Shown here in pieces: positions 26,969 through 35,597 of a stretch of 64,000 nt of DNA. The DNA is taken from positions 7,901,501 through 7,965,500 of the forward strand of contig NZ_SAUN01000001.1 in assembly GCF_004011505.1 (NCBI RefSeq). Reading direction: 5' to 3'. This DNA comes from Nonomuraea polychroma. GTDB lineage: Bacteria; Actinomycetota; Actinomycetes; Streptosporangiales; Streptosporangiaceae. Each line of letters starts with the position of its first letter. The first letter of the stretch is position 1. Below the pieces are notes generated by a model, which worked only from the letters and a program-made list of their open reading frames with translations, was not told the DNA's origin and made no database searches. The translations under genes were made by a program, and so were the position numbers.

Positions 26969-28324
26969 ATGTTGCGGATCTACGACACGCGGACCAGGCA
27001 GGTCGAGGAGCTCGCTCCCGGGCGGGCGGTGCGGATGTACACCTGCGGGCCGACGGTCTACCGCTACGCGCACGTGGGCAATCTGCGCACCTACCTGCTG
27101 TCCGACCTGATCAGACGGGTCCTGGAGCGGCGGCGGACGCGCGTGCTGGCCTGCCAGAACATCACCGACGTCGGCCACCTGACCGACGCCGGGGTCGACA
27201 AGGTGGTGGAGCAGGCGCAGGCGGAGGGGCGCTCCGTGCGGGAGCTGGCGCGCTTCTACGAGGACGCCTTCAGGAACGACACCGCCGCACTCAACCTCCG
27301 TCCGCCGGAGCACATGCCGCGCGCGAGCGAGACGATCGAGCTGATGATCGAGCTGATCGCCAAGCTGATCGAGAAGGGGCACGCGTATGTGGTGCCGGAC
27401 GGGTCGGTGTTCTTCGACGTACGGACCTTTCCCACCTACGGCGAAATTTCCGGAAATCGCCTGGATGCCTTGAGGCCGGCCCACCGCGTCGAATCCGTCG
27501 ACCCGCGCAAGCGCTTCCACGCGGACTGGGCCCTGTGGAAACCCGCCGAAGGCGAGCTCACTTGGGAGACGCCGTGGGGCCGGGGCTTCCCGGGATGGCA
27601 CGTGGAGTGCTCGGCCATGTCGTTGCGGTTCCTCGGAGCTCCCTTCGACCTGCACACCGGCGGGATCGATCTGCGCTTCCCCCACCACGAGGACGAGCGG
27701 GCCCAGTCCAACGCGGCGGCGGGGCAGGAGGTGGTGCGGCACTGGGTGCACGGGGAGCACCTGCTGTTCGACGGGCGCAAGATGGCGAAGTCCACGGGCA
27801 ACGTGGTGCTGCTTTCGGACGTGGTGGCGGCCGGGCTCGATCCGCTGGCCGTGCGGATGGCGTTCCTGGAGCATCGATACCGGCAGCAGATGAACCTGAC
27901 GTGGGACACGCTGCGGGCGGCCGACCGCACGGTGCGGCGGTGGCGGGCGCGCGTGGCCGAGTGGGCCGAGTCGCCCAGCGCGCCGATGGCGTCCGCGTAC
28001 GTGGAGCGGGTGGAGGCCGCCTTCGCCGACGACCTGGACACTCCCGGGGCGTTGCGGGTGCTGCGCGAGCTGGAGCGGGACGAGTCGGTGGCGCCAGGGG
28101 CCAAGTTCGAGTCCTTCCTGCACCTGGACCAGGTGCTCGCGCTGGATCTCTCCACGGATGTGGGCAAGGTGCCCGTGCTGCCGGCGGGGGCCGGCGAGCT
28201 CTTGGAGGCGCGGGACCGGGCGCGCGAGGCGAAGGACTGGAAGGAGGCGGACCGCCTTCGGGACGAACTGGCCGCCCTGGGCGTCCGCGTCTCCGACACC
28301 CCCGAAGGCCAGACCTGGACGTAG
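26969..28324 (+). CDS. cysS: Cysteinyl-tRNA synthetase paralogue
   Basis: A 451-residue class I synthetase. The HIGH-type motif reads HVGN (35-38), the zinc Cys26 (TCGPTVY), the ECSAMSL/HHEDE zinc ligands and the KMSKS loop, here KMAKS (271-275), are present, together with the anticodon-binding helical domain. It is not MshC, whose motifs and length differ. The altered KMSKS Ser and His-Val-Gly-Asn signature suggest a diverged second copy rather than the housekeeping enzyme, which would lie outside the window (inference). It follows the cassette by 38 bp in the same direction. Confidence 0.85.
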   Translation: MLRIYDTRTRQVEELAPGRAVRMYTCGPTVYRYAHVGNLRTYLLSDLIRRVLERRRTRVLACQNITDVGHLTDAGVDKVVEQAQAEGRSVRELARFYEDAFRNDTAALNLRPPEHMPRASETIELMIELIAKLIEKGHAYVVPDGSVFFDVRTFPTYGEISGNRLDALRPAHRVESVDPRKRFHADWALWKPAEGELTWETPWGRGFPGWHVECSAMSLRFLGAPFDLHTGGIDLRFPHHEDERAQSNAAAGQEVVRHWVHGEHLLFDGRKMAKSTGNVVLLSDVVAAGLDPLAVRMAFLEHRYRQQMNLTWDTLRAADRTVRRWRARVAEWAESPSAPMASAYVERVEAAFADDLDTPGALRVLRELERDESVAPGAKFESFLHLDQVLALDLSTDVGKVPVLPAGAGELLEARDRAREAKDWKEADRLRDELAALGVRVSDTPEGQTWT

Positions 28325-28507
28325 CCCTCGCACACCACCTGTCCCGCTGCCATGACTCCGGAACCCCAGCCGCCTACCAGCGGTGAAACCTTGACCGCCG
28401 CCTGTGATCGGCCGGCTCAAAGTCTCCTGCCAAGGACTGCGAAGTCGGCCGGAGGAGTGATCGCGAACTGCCACACTTGATGCCAGTTCGGCAAGTTGGA
28501 GGTGTCG

Positions 28508-31015
28508 GTGAGGCCCTATGCGTGGATGCCGCGTCCTTTGCGGTGGTTCGCTCGGGTGTTGACCGTTCTTCTCGCCCTGGCCCTCGTGGTGGCAGGGGTC
28601 CTCGTCTACACCGTGCGGAAGTCGTTCCCGCAGGTTGATGGATCGTTGCGGCTACCCGGCTTATCCCAAGATGTCGAGATTTATCGCGATAAATGGGGAA
28701 TCCCGCATATCTATGCTGACAGCGGCGCCGACCTCTTCATGGCTCAAGGGTTCGTCCACGCCCAGGACCGCTTCTACGAGATGGACTTCCGCCGCCACAT
28801 GACCGCCGGCCGCCTCTCGGAGCTCTTCGGCAAGGCCACTCTCGGCACCGACAAGGCGCTCAGGACCATGGGCTGGCGCAGGGTCGCCGAGCGCGAACTG
28901 CCCGAGCTGGCAGACCAGACCCGGGCCTATCTGGACGCGTACGCCAAAGGCGTGAACGCCTGGCTCAGCGCCAACCCCAACGCCTCCGACCGCAGCCTCG
29001 AATACTCGATACTCAAGCTCCAGAACGGCGACTACAAGCCCGAGCCGTGGACCGCGGTCGACTCGCTCGCCTGGTTGAAGGCCATGGCCTGGGACCTGCG
29101 CTCCAACATGGAGGACGAGATCGACCGCGCCCTCATCGCCGCCAAGCTGCCCAGGGAGCGGGTCGAGCAGCTCTACCCCGGCTACCCGTACGACCGCCAC
29201 TCCCCGATCGTCACCGAGGGCACCATCAACGAGGACCGCTTCGACCAGCGGGCCGAGCCGCGGTTACGCGCCGGCGTCGGCGCGCTGACCCAGGCGGCCA
29301 AGACGCTCGACGCCGTGCCGAGCACGATGGGCACCGAGGACCGCGAAGGCGTCGGGTCGAACTCGTGGGTGATCTCCGGCGAGCACACCGTCAGCGGCAA
29401 GCCGCTGCTGGCCAACGACCCGCACCTGTCGCCGCAGATGCCGTCCGTCTGGTACCAGGCGGGGCTGCACTGCAGGACGGTGTCGGAGGAGTGCCCGTAC
29501 GACGTCACGGGCTTCACCTTCTCCGGCGTTCCCGGCGTGATCATCGGGCACACGGACAAGATCGCGTGGGGTTTCACGAACCTGGGTCCCGACGTGGCCG
29601 ACTTGTTCCTGGAGAAGGTGGACGGCGACACGTACCTGTACAAGGGCGCGCAGGTGAAGCTGGAGACCCGGCAGGAGCAGATCAAGGTGGCCGGCGCCTC
29701 GCCTGTCACGATCACCGTGAAGAGCACCGTGCACGGCCCGCTGATCAACGAGGTGATCGGCGACGCCAAGCCCACCGGCGAGGCCAACGCGGTGGCGCTG
29801 CAGTGGACGGCGCTGACCCCCGGCAGAAGCGCCGATGCGATCTTCGCGTTGAACAAGGCCGCGGACTGGCAGGAGTTCAAAGCCGCGGCGGCGCTGTTCG
29901 AGGTGCCCGCCCAGAACCTGGTGTACGCCGACACCACAGGCAAGATCGGCTACCAGGCGCCCGGACGTATCCCCGTACGCCTGCAAGGCGACGGCACCTG
30001 GCCGGTCCCCGGGTGGACGGGCGAGTACGACTGGAGGCCGGCGCCCATCCCGTACGACCAGCTGCCGTCAGTGGAGGACCCGGCGGACGGTTTCATCGTG
30101 ACGGCGAACAACGCGGTCATCGACCCCAGACGGTACCGGCCGCTGCTGACCGAGGACTGGGCGTACGGCTACCGCTCCGAGCGCATCCGCGACCTCGTCA
30201 AGGACGCGATCGAGAAGGGCAAGGTCGACGCGGCGGCCATGTCGCGGATCCAGCAGGACACCCGCAACGGCTTCGCCGAGACCTTGGTGCCCGCGCTGAT
30301 GGAGGTGGACCTGGCGGGCCCGAGCGTCCAGGCCAGGGAGCTGCTGAAGTCGTGGGACGGCACGCAGACCGCCGATTCGGCGCCCGCCGCGTTCTTCAAC
30401 GCGGTCTGGCGGCAGTTGCTCGTGCTGACGTTCAACGACGAGCTGCCGGAGGGCGCCAGGCCGGCCGGAGGCGACCGCTGGTATGAGGTGATCAGGCGCC
30501 TGCTCGAACTTCCGGACGACCCCTTCTGGGATGACGTGACCACGAAGAACCGTACGGAGACGCGTGACGACATCCTGCGGCAGGCGATGGCGTCGGCGTA
30601 CCACGAACTGTCGGAGCGGCTCGGAGAGGACACGGGTGCGTGGCGGTGGGGCGACCTGCACCAGCTCGATCTGGTCAACGGCTCGCTCGGGACCTCGGGG
30701 ATCGCGCCGATCGAGCGGTTGTTCAACCGCGGCCCGCTCGCCGTGGCGGGAAGCAAGGACGCGCTGAACGCCACGGGTTGGAACGTTCAGAGGGACTACA
30801 CGGTCACCGCCGTGCCGTCGATGCGCATGATCGTCGACCTGTCCGACGTGGACGCCTCCCAATGGATCAACCTGACGGGCGCCTCCGGGCATGCCTTCCA
30901 CGACAACTACTTCGACCAGGCGGAGGTGTGGTCGAGGGGCGGCCTGCTGCCGATGCACTCCAAACCGGAGTCGGTCAAGAAGGCCGCCGTGCACACCCTG
31001 AGGTTGACCCGCTGA
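28508..31015 (+). CDS. Penicillin acylase family Ntn-hydrolase
   Basis: About 835 residues, with an N-terminal membrane segment (about 16-37) acting as anchor or uncleaved signal. Alpha-chain, spacer and beta-chain regions are recognisable; the beta chain would start at the Ser of GSNSWVISG, the autoprocessing nucleophile. Related enzymes cleave penicillins, acyl-homoserine lactones or N-acyl amino acids. GTG 28508 is preferred because GGAG lies six bases upstream; TTG 28496 is also in frame. Substrate not deducible. Confidence 0.9.
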   Translation: MRPYAWMPRPLRWFARVLTVLLALALVVAGVLVYTVRKSFPQVDGSLRLPGLSQDVEIYRDKWGIPHIYADSGADLFMAQGFVHAQDRFYEMDFRRHMTAGRLSELFGKATLGTDKALRTMGWRRVAERELPELADQTRAYLDAYAKGVNAWLSANPNASDRSLEYSILKLQNGDYKPEPWTAVDSLAWLKAMAWDLRSNMEDEIDRALIAAKLPRERVEQLYPGYPYDRHSPIVTEGTINEDRFDQRAEPRLRAGVGALTQAAKTLDAVPSTMGTEDREGVGSNSWVISGEHTVSGKPLLANDPHLSPQMPSVWYQAGLHCRTVSEECPYDVTGFTFSGVPGVIIGHTDKIAWGFTNLGPDVADLFLEKVDGDTYLYKGAQVKLETRQEQIKVAGASPVTITVKSTVHGPLINEVIGDAKPTGEANAVALQWTALTPGRSADAIFALNKAADWQEFKAAAALFEVPAQNLVYADTTGKIGYQAPGRIPVRLQGDGTWPVPGWTGEYDWRPAPIPYDQLPSVEDPADGFIVTANNAVIDPRRYRPLLTEDWAYGYRSERIRDLVKDAIEKGKVDAAAMSRIQQDTRNGFAETLVPALMEVDLAGPSVQARELLKSWDGTQTADSAPAAFFNAVWRQLLVLTFNDELPEGARPAGGDRWYEVIRRLLELPDDPFWDDVTTKNRTETRDDILRQAMASAYHELSERLGEDTGAWRWGDLHQLDLVNGSLGTSGIAPIERLFNRGPLAVAGSKDALNATGWNVQRDYTVTAVPSMRMIVDLSDVDASQWINLTGASGHAFHDNYFDQAEVWSRGGLLPMHSKPESVKKAAVHTLRLTR

Positions 31016-31102
31016 GCCGGGGGCGCGTACGACCAGCGTCGTAGTCGCGATCCAAACCCCAGGCCGACGCGCGGGACCGGCCCGGCCTGCCAGGCTTTCC
31101 GC

Positions 31103-31942
31103 ATGCATCGCCTGTGGTATCTCATCGGAGTCCTGCTCGTGCTCGCGGGCCTGGTCCACCTGGGCGTGTTCGTCGTGGACGGCGGGCCCTGGGAGGGCGC
31201 GGTGTCGTGGCGCAAGCCGTTCACGTTCGGCGTGTCGTTCGGGCTGAGCGTCCTGACCCTGACCTGGGTCTCCCAGTTCGTACGGATCCGCGCCCGCCCC
31301 CTCTGGGTCGGCGCTTTCGCGATCGCCTCCACGGTGGAGGTCGCCCTGATCACCCTTCAGGCGTGGCGCGGCGTCCCGTCGCACTTCAATATGGAGACCG
31401 CCGTCGACGCGGCCATCGCGAGGACCCTGGCGGCGGGCGGCGGGGTGCTCGTCGCCGTCGCGATCGCCATGACTGTCGCCGCCTTCCGCGCGGGCGCCGG
31501 CCTCGCACCCAGCATGCGTCTGGCCGTGCGGGCGGGCTTCGCCACCTTACTGGCAGCCATGGTCTTCGGCGCCGTCATGATCGCCCGTGGGATCGTCGAG
31601 GTGATATCGGGCGACCAGCAGCTCGCCTACACGGTGGCCGTCACGCTGAAGCCGGCACATGCCGTGTTCATGCACGGTGTCCTGCTCATGCCCGCGCTGG
31701 CCTGGCTCCTGGCCCGCACACCATACGCGGAGGCCCAGCGTCTGCGTCTGGTGCGCCTGGCGACCTGGACCTACGTCGTGTTCGCCGCGGCCGTGTCGGC
31801 CCTCGCCCTGGCCGGCGTCACGCTCGTGAGCCCGTCGACCGCCTCGATGCTCTGCGCCGGGGCGATCTCCGGCCTGGCCATCGGCGTCCTCGCCCTTGGG
31901 CGCCTCAAGCGCCTGCGGCCCGCAGGTGTCCACCCTCAGTGA
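31103..31942 (+). CDS. Polytopic membrane protein of unknown function
   Basis: A 279-residue protein with about seven or eight membrane segments (first near residues 5-27, last near 245-265). Several conserved-looking charged residues sit within helices (WRKPFTFG; FNMETAVDAA). I do not recognise a family. It stands 87 bp after the penicillin acylase gene in the same direction. Confidence 0.75.
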   Translation: MHRLWYLIGVLLVLAGLVHLGVFVVDGGPWEGAVSWRKPFTFGVSFGLSVLTLTWVSQFVRIRARPLWVGAFAIASTVEVALITLQAWRGVPSHFNMETAVDAAIARTLAAGGGVLVAVAIAMTVAAFRAGAGLAPSMRLAVRAGFATLLAAMVFGAVMIARGIVEVISGDQQLAYTVAVTLKPAHAVFMHGVLLMPALAWLLARTPYAEAQRLRLVRLATWTYVVFAAAVSALALAGVTLVSPSTASMLCAGAISGLAIGVLALGRLKRLRPAGVHPQ

Positions 31943-31996
31943 TCCGTTCCGCCTCCGATCTCAGGGAATCGAAGCCATCATCTTGACTGAAGGCTG

Positions 31997-32422
31997 TCAA
32001 CCTTGGCTGCCGCCGCCCCTCCTCCACCACAGCGGCGCGCGGGGGTACCCGCCGTCCTCCAGATCGGCCAGCCGCTCGAAAATGTTGTACGTCGCCTGGT
32101 GCCCGCACAACATGACCGACACCAGCATGGCCAGCAGGTAGAGCGGCAACATGGGCAATCCGACGCACCAGGCCCACTGGGTGGCGTGCCGCCCTTCGTG
32201 CAGGAGAAGCCGGTCGCTCAGCGAATCCCACCTGGTCAGGACGACGTTTCCCACGGTGAACGCCCCCGCGATGGGGAAGCGGTAGCGGTAGCCGAAGGCG
32301 AGGATGAGCCCGTTGGGGCCGGGTCGCCGGGTGGCGCCACCGATGATCGAGATCAGCAATCCGAGCGGAGTGGCGAGGTTGAGGTAGTTCGCCACGCGCC
32401 GGAACCGAAAGCGCCTGTCCAT
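31997..32422 (-). CDS. Small membrane protein with HExxH zincin motif
   Basis: A 141-residue protein with two hydrophobic segments, at about residues 16-30 and again after the motif (LPMLPLYLLAMLVSVML). The sequence LLHEGRHATQWAWC contains HExxH, and a Glu follows in NIFERLADLEDGGYP, a spacing compatible with a minimal zinc protease. It is not a recognised peptidase family to me. A Trp/Arg-rich tail follows. Divergent from the Pro/Thr-rich secreted protein. Confidence 0.7.
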   Translation of the reverse strand: MDRRFRFRRVANYLNLATPLGLLISIIGGATRRPGPNGLILAFGYRYRFPIAGAFTVGNVVLTRWDSLSDRLLLHEGRHATQWAWCVGLPMLPLYLLAMLVSVMLCGHQATYNIFERLADLEDGGYPRAPLWWRRGGGSQG

Positions 32423-32497
32423 GCGTCTCAGTCTTGACCAATCTTGACATGTCGGAATAATGACCAGGGTCCTGAAATCTCCCAGAAGAACAGGATT

Positions 32498-33418
32498 ATG
32501 AGATTCTCCATCCTGGGCGCGCTGCTCGGCACCGTCGCACTGGCAGGAGCCGGCGGAGTTGCGATCACCCAGACGTCAGCGTCCGATCCCCTACGATTGT
32601 CCGACAGCTCCGTCAACGGGCGGGTGGCTTTAGCCGTCGCGACTCCGACCGGTTCTCCCACGGAGACGCCGCCCCCCACCGCCCCAGAGACGCCGGTCCC
32701 GACTCCCCCGGAGACGCCGACCGCCACTCCCACGGACTCACCGCCCGCCGAGGACTATGTCGTCACGACGACGGTGGTCAAGAGGAGAGGCACGTCCTTC
32801 CTGGACGTCTCCATCGAGTACACCGGGGCCGCCATCTTCAGCGTCAAGCAGAGGGTGTGCAAGCGCAGGTCGTGCAAGACCGCGAGCGCGGACATCCCCG
32901 TAACCGAAGGAACAGGACAATCCATCAAGAGACTGGGCTGGGGCACGTACAAGAAGCGTGGTGAGCCCGCCGTCACCGTGACACCTCTGCCGACCGTGAC
33001 GGTCACGGTGCCAGGCCCCACGGTCACGGTCACCGAGCCCGGCCCGACGGTGACGGTCACCTGTCAGCCCGCACCGACGGAAACCGTCACGCCGACCGAC
33101 GTCCCCACGCAGACGCCGACGGCGACGGTGACCCCGACCGAGACGCCCACGACCACACCGACCGAGACCCCGACGCCGACCCAGACCGCGACTCCGACGG
33201 ACACACCTACCGGAACGCCGACCGAAACCCCGACAGGGACCCCGACGGACACGGTGTCGCCGACGGCGCCTCCCACGGAGATCCCCGTCTGCCCGGCGCC
33301 GGAGCAACCCTCGGAACCCCCGGCGGAAACGGCACCGCCGACGGACGCAGTGCCGCCGACCCCGACCGAAACCCCCACCACGACACCGACGGAAACGGCC
33401 ACCACTCCCACCCAGTGA
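32498..33418 (+). CDS. Secreted Pro/Thr-rich repeat protein
   Basis: A 306-residue exported protein. It has a signal peptide of about 26 residues, then a TPTETPP-type linker, a small globular segment (about residues 90-145) with a Cys pair (VCKRRSCK), and a long C-terminal region of TPTETPT-type repeats after a GPTVTVT block. No sorting or anchoring signal is visible. The globular core is not recognised. ATG 32498 is selected because it starts the signal peptide. Confidence 0.75.
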   Translation: MRFSILGALLGTVALAGAGGVAITQTSASDPLRLSDSSVNGRVALAVATPTGSPTETPPPTAPETPVPTPPETPTATPTDSPPAEDYVVTTTVVKRRGTSFLDVSIEYTGAAIFSVKQRVCKRRSCKTASADIPVTEGTGQSIKRLGWGTYKKRGEPAVTVTPLPTVTVTVPGPTVTVTEPGPTVTVTCQPAPTETVTPTDVPTQTPTATVTPTETPTTTPTETPTPTQTATPTDTPTGTPTETPTGTPTDTVSPTAPPTEIPVCPAPEQPSEPPAETAPPTDAVPPTPTETPTTTPTETATTPTQ

Positions 33419-33444
33419 CAGTGGGACAACGACCGACCGTCTGA

Positions 33445-33472
33445 TCGGGCCAGGCCATCGCGCCTGGCCCGA
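33445..33472. terminator. Bidirectional hairpin terminator
   Basis: An 11-bp perfect stem TCGGGCCAGGC / GCCTGGCCCGA with the loop CATCGC lies between the ends of the Pro/Thr-rich gene (+) and the flavin reductase gene (-). Confidence 0.7.
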
Positions 33473-33585
33473 CTCATGTCCGGAAACCACAATCCAACCC
33501 GGCACGCCCGAACAGCCCGCTGGCCCATGCCCGCACGTCCACAGGGCGCCGCGCCTGTGCGCGGGGTTTCGTGCGGCGGGGCCGC

Positions 33586-34080
33586 CTAGAGGCGCCGGTA
33601 CCGGCCCTCGTGGTACATGAGCGGCGCCTCCTCGGACGGCATCCCCATCGAGGTCACCGCACCCACCACGATCGAGTGGTCCCCGCCCTCGTGGACATCC
33701 GTCGTCGTGCACTCCAGCGTGGCGATCGCCGCGTCGAACAAGGCCACCCCCGACTCCCCACGATGGTGCGGCCACCGGGCGAGTTGCCCGTTCAACGGCC
33801 GTCCCCGGTGCGCGAAGAACCGCGAGGCCTCCTCCATCGAGGCAGGCAGCACGGACACCCCCCACACGCCCGCCTCGAGCACCGCGTCGTGGAAGCGGGC
33901 CACCTTCTCTGCGCAGAAGAGCACGAGCAGCGGTTCGAGCGAGACGGAGGTGAAGGAGTTCACCGTCATGGCGTGATCAGTGCCGCCGAGCCTGGTCGTG
34001 ACGATCGCGACTCCGGTGGCGAAGCGGCCGACGACCTTGCGATACGCTCCCGGGTCCACATGCCGCTCTGTCCAATGCAC
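33586..34080 (-). CDS. Flavin reductase-like domain protein
   Basis: A 164-residue FMN-binding split-barrel protein of the short-chain flavin reductase type that supplies reduced flavin to two-component monooxygenases. Typical segments are GRFATGVAIVTT, MTVNSFTSVSLEPLLVLFC and GDHSIVVGAV. No monooxygenase partner is adjacent. It lies 17 bp downstream of the DUF6113 gene in the same orientation. Confidence 0.88.
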   Translation of the reverse strand: MHWTERHVDPGAYRKVVGRFATGVAIVTTRLGGTDHAMTVNSFTSVSLEPLLVLFCAEKVARFHDAVLEAGVWGVSVLPASMEEASRFFAHRGRPLNGQLARWPHHRGESGVALFDAAIATLECTTTDVHEGGDHSIVVGAVTSMGMPSEEAPLMYHEGRYRRL

Positions 34081-34097
34081 GAAGTTACTTTATGCCG

Positions 34098-34514
34098 CTA
34101 CATCGGATTCTTCGGAGAATACCCCCGCAGAAGCCACGATTCCCCACCCGAAGAGGGTGAAAGCAAGTAGGCCATGACAAGGGCCGCAAGCCCCCCGTAC
34201 AGGTAGATGTAGCCGGCCGTCCCCTGCGCGATGACGAGGTCCCCGGATCCCAGCTCCACCGTGAACGGCAACGTCACCAGCAACCACCCGCCCGCCGCCG
34301 CGGCGGCCCCGAGCCGCGCGCGCATCAGCTTGCCCGCCCCCAGGGACACCCCGAACAGCGCCAGCACCCAGACGACGGCTCCGACCGGGATCGGGCCGAC
34401 CTGCCACACCGGATGCGTGAACCCGCCCACGACCCCTATGACGATCCCCAGCACGAACAGCATGCCGTAGGCCGCCCCACCCAGCGCCGACTCGGCCTGG
34501 CTGCGATGCTCCAT
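34098..34514 (-). CDS. DUF6113 small membrane protein
   Basis: A 138-residue protein with four predicted membrane segments. The family sits directly downstream of mshB across actinobacteria (Rv1171 position). It begins 11 bp after mshB, so the two are co-transcribed. Function unknown. Confidence 0.82.
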   Translation of the reverse strand: MEHRSQAESALGGAAYGMLFVLGIVIGVVGGFTHPVWQVGPIPVGAVVWVLALFGVSLGAGKLMRARLGAAAAAGGWLLVTLPFTVELGSGDLVIAQGTAGYIYLYGGLAALVMAYLLSPSSGGESWLLRGYSPKNPM

Positions 34515-34525
34515 GTCGACTGAGG

Positions 34526-35431
34526 TTAGTGGATGCCCGCGAAGAGATCGTTCTCCCGGTTGTGCGGCTCACCGAGGCCGCCTGCCTCGATCGGCGGTCC
34601 GGGCACGGGCCGGCCGGGCACCCCGATGGCCAGAATGTAGTGCTCCACGCCCAGCACCTCCTGGCCGATGTTGTTGGACAGGGCGAACCAAGGGTCCTGG
34701 ACGCTGATCTGGGTGGCGTGCGCGCGCATCGCCTCGATCTTGTTGCCGATCCACGGGCGTGCGTCGATCTCGGTGGTGATGTCCTCGTCCCGGTTGCCGA
34801 AGGGCAGGTCGTCGACGCTCTCGGTGATGAAGTCGACGTCGGCCTCGCGCAGCGCCTCGGCCGTGCGCCGCATGACGGACCTGGGCAAGGCCGTGTGGTA
34901 GAACTTCGCGATCTGCCACGCTTCGCCGTCGCCGAAGTCCGGTTTCGCGGCCAACTCGAACGCCCTGCGCGAAACGCGATGGGCCTGGATGTGGTCGGGG
35001 TGGCCGTAGAAGCCGTTGTCGTCGTACGTGACCAGCACCTGCGGGCGTACCTCGCGGATGACCTTGACGAGCTCACCCGCCGCCTCGTCGAGGTCGGCGC
35101 GCCAGAACGCGCGGGGGTGATCGTTGGACGCGGCTCCCATCATCCCCGAGTCCCGCCACCGACCGCGCCCGCCGAGGAAACGGTGGTCCTCGACGCCGAG
35201 CGCCTGGCAGGCGGCGTCGAGCTCGCCGATCCGGTACGGGCCGAGCGCGTCGTCCTGGTCGGCGGCCAGGTGGGCGAGATCGCTGGGGATGATCTCCCCT
35301 TCCTCGCCCAGCGTGCAGGTCACCAGCGTGACGTGGGCGCCCTCGGCGACGTATTTCGCCATGGTCGCGCCGGTGCCGATCGACTCGTCGTCCGGGTGGG
35401 CGTGCACGAGCAGGAGCCGTCGATCCGTCAT
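34526..35431 (-). CDS. mshB: N-acetyl-1-D-myo-inositol-2-amino-2-deoxy-alpha-D-glucopyranoside deacetylase (mycothiol synthesis)
   Basis: A 301-residue zinc deacetylase of the PIG-L/LmbE family, the second pathway enzyme of mycothiol synthesis. The motif AHPDDE (His12, Asp14, Asp15) and the GHPDHIQAH segment give the zinc ligands and base. ATG 35431 is chosen; ATG 35437 is also possible. The frame is open upstream through a 24-bp repeat, which is not thought to be coding. Presence of MshB indicates a mycothiol-producing actinomycete. Confidence 0.92.
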   Translation of the reverse strand: MTDRRLLLVHAHPDDESIGTGATMAKYVAEGAHVTLVTCTLGEEGEIIPSDLAHLAADQDDALGPYRIGELDAACQALGVEDHRFLGGRGRWRDSGMMGAASNDHPRAFWRADLDEAAGELVKVIREVRPQVLVTYDDNGFYGHPDHIQAHRVSRRAFELAAKPDFGDGEAWQIAKFYHTALPRSVMRRTAEALREADVDFITESVDDLPFGNRDEDITTEIDARPWIGNKIEAMRAHATQISVQDPWFALSNNIGQEVLGVEHYILAIGVPGRPVPGPPIEAGGLGEPHNRENDLFAGIH

Positions 35432-35440
35432 GGTCATGAG

Positions 35441-35572
35441 CGTACCGACAAGAAACCTGCTCATCAGACCCCGGCCCGGCGATGGCCGTACCGACAAGAA
35501 ACCTGCTCATAGACCGCCGCCCCCCTGTCATGCCCGCAGAAGGCCGTAGCGGCGGTCATTTAGCAGGTTTCT
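35441..35572. repeat. 24-bp direct repeat with an inverted partial copy between mshB and S9 peptidase
   Basis: The stretch 35441-35464 is repeated exactly at 35487-35510, 46 bp apart. Its core AGAAACCTGCT recurs in inverted form at 35562-35572. Read in the direction of each neighbouring gene the shared element is AGCAGGTTTCTYRTCGG, two copies ahead of mshB on the minus strand and one ahead of the S9 peptidase on the plus strand. A shared operator is possible. Confidence 0.75.
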
Positions 35573-35597
35573 CATCGGCGATGGCAGGATTGGGGCC

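Noticed and set aside
26969..28324. Assignment as mycothiol ligase MshC
   Set aside because: The protein keeps the CysRS layout, including zinc ligands and anticodon-binding helices, and its N-terminal motif is TCGPTVY rather than the MshC form.
33000..33410. Repeat array or satellite in the Pro/Thr-rich gene
   Set aside because: The repetition follows the codons of TPTETPT units in one intact frame and is explained by the protein.
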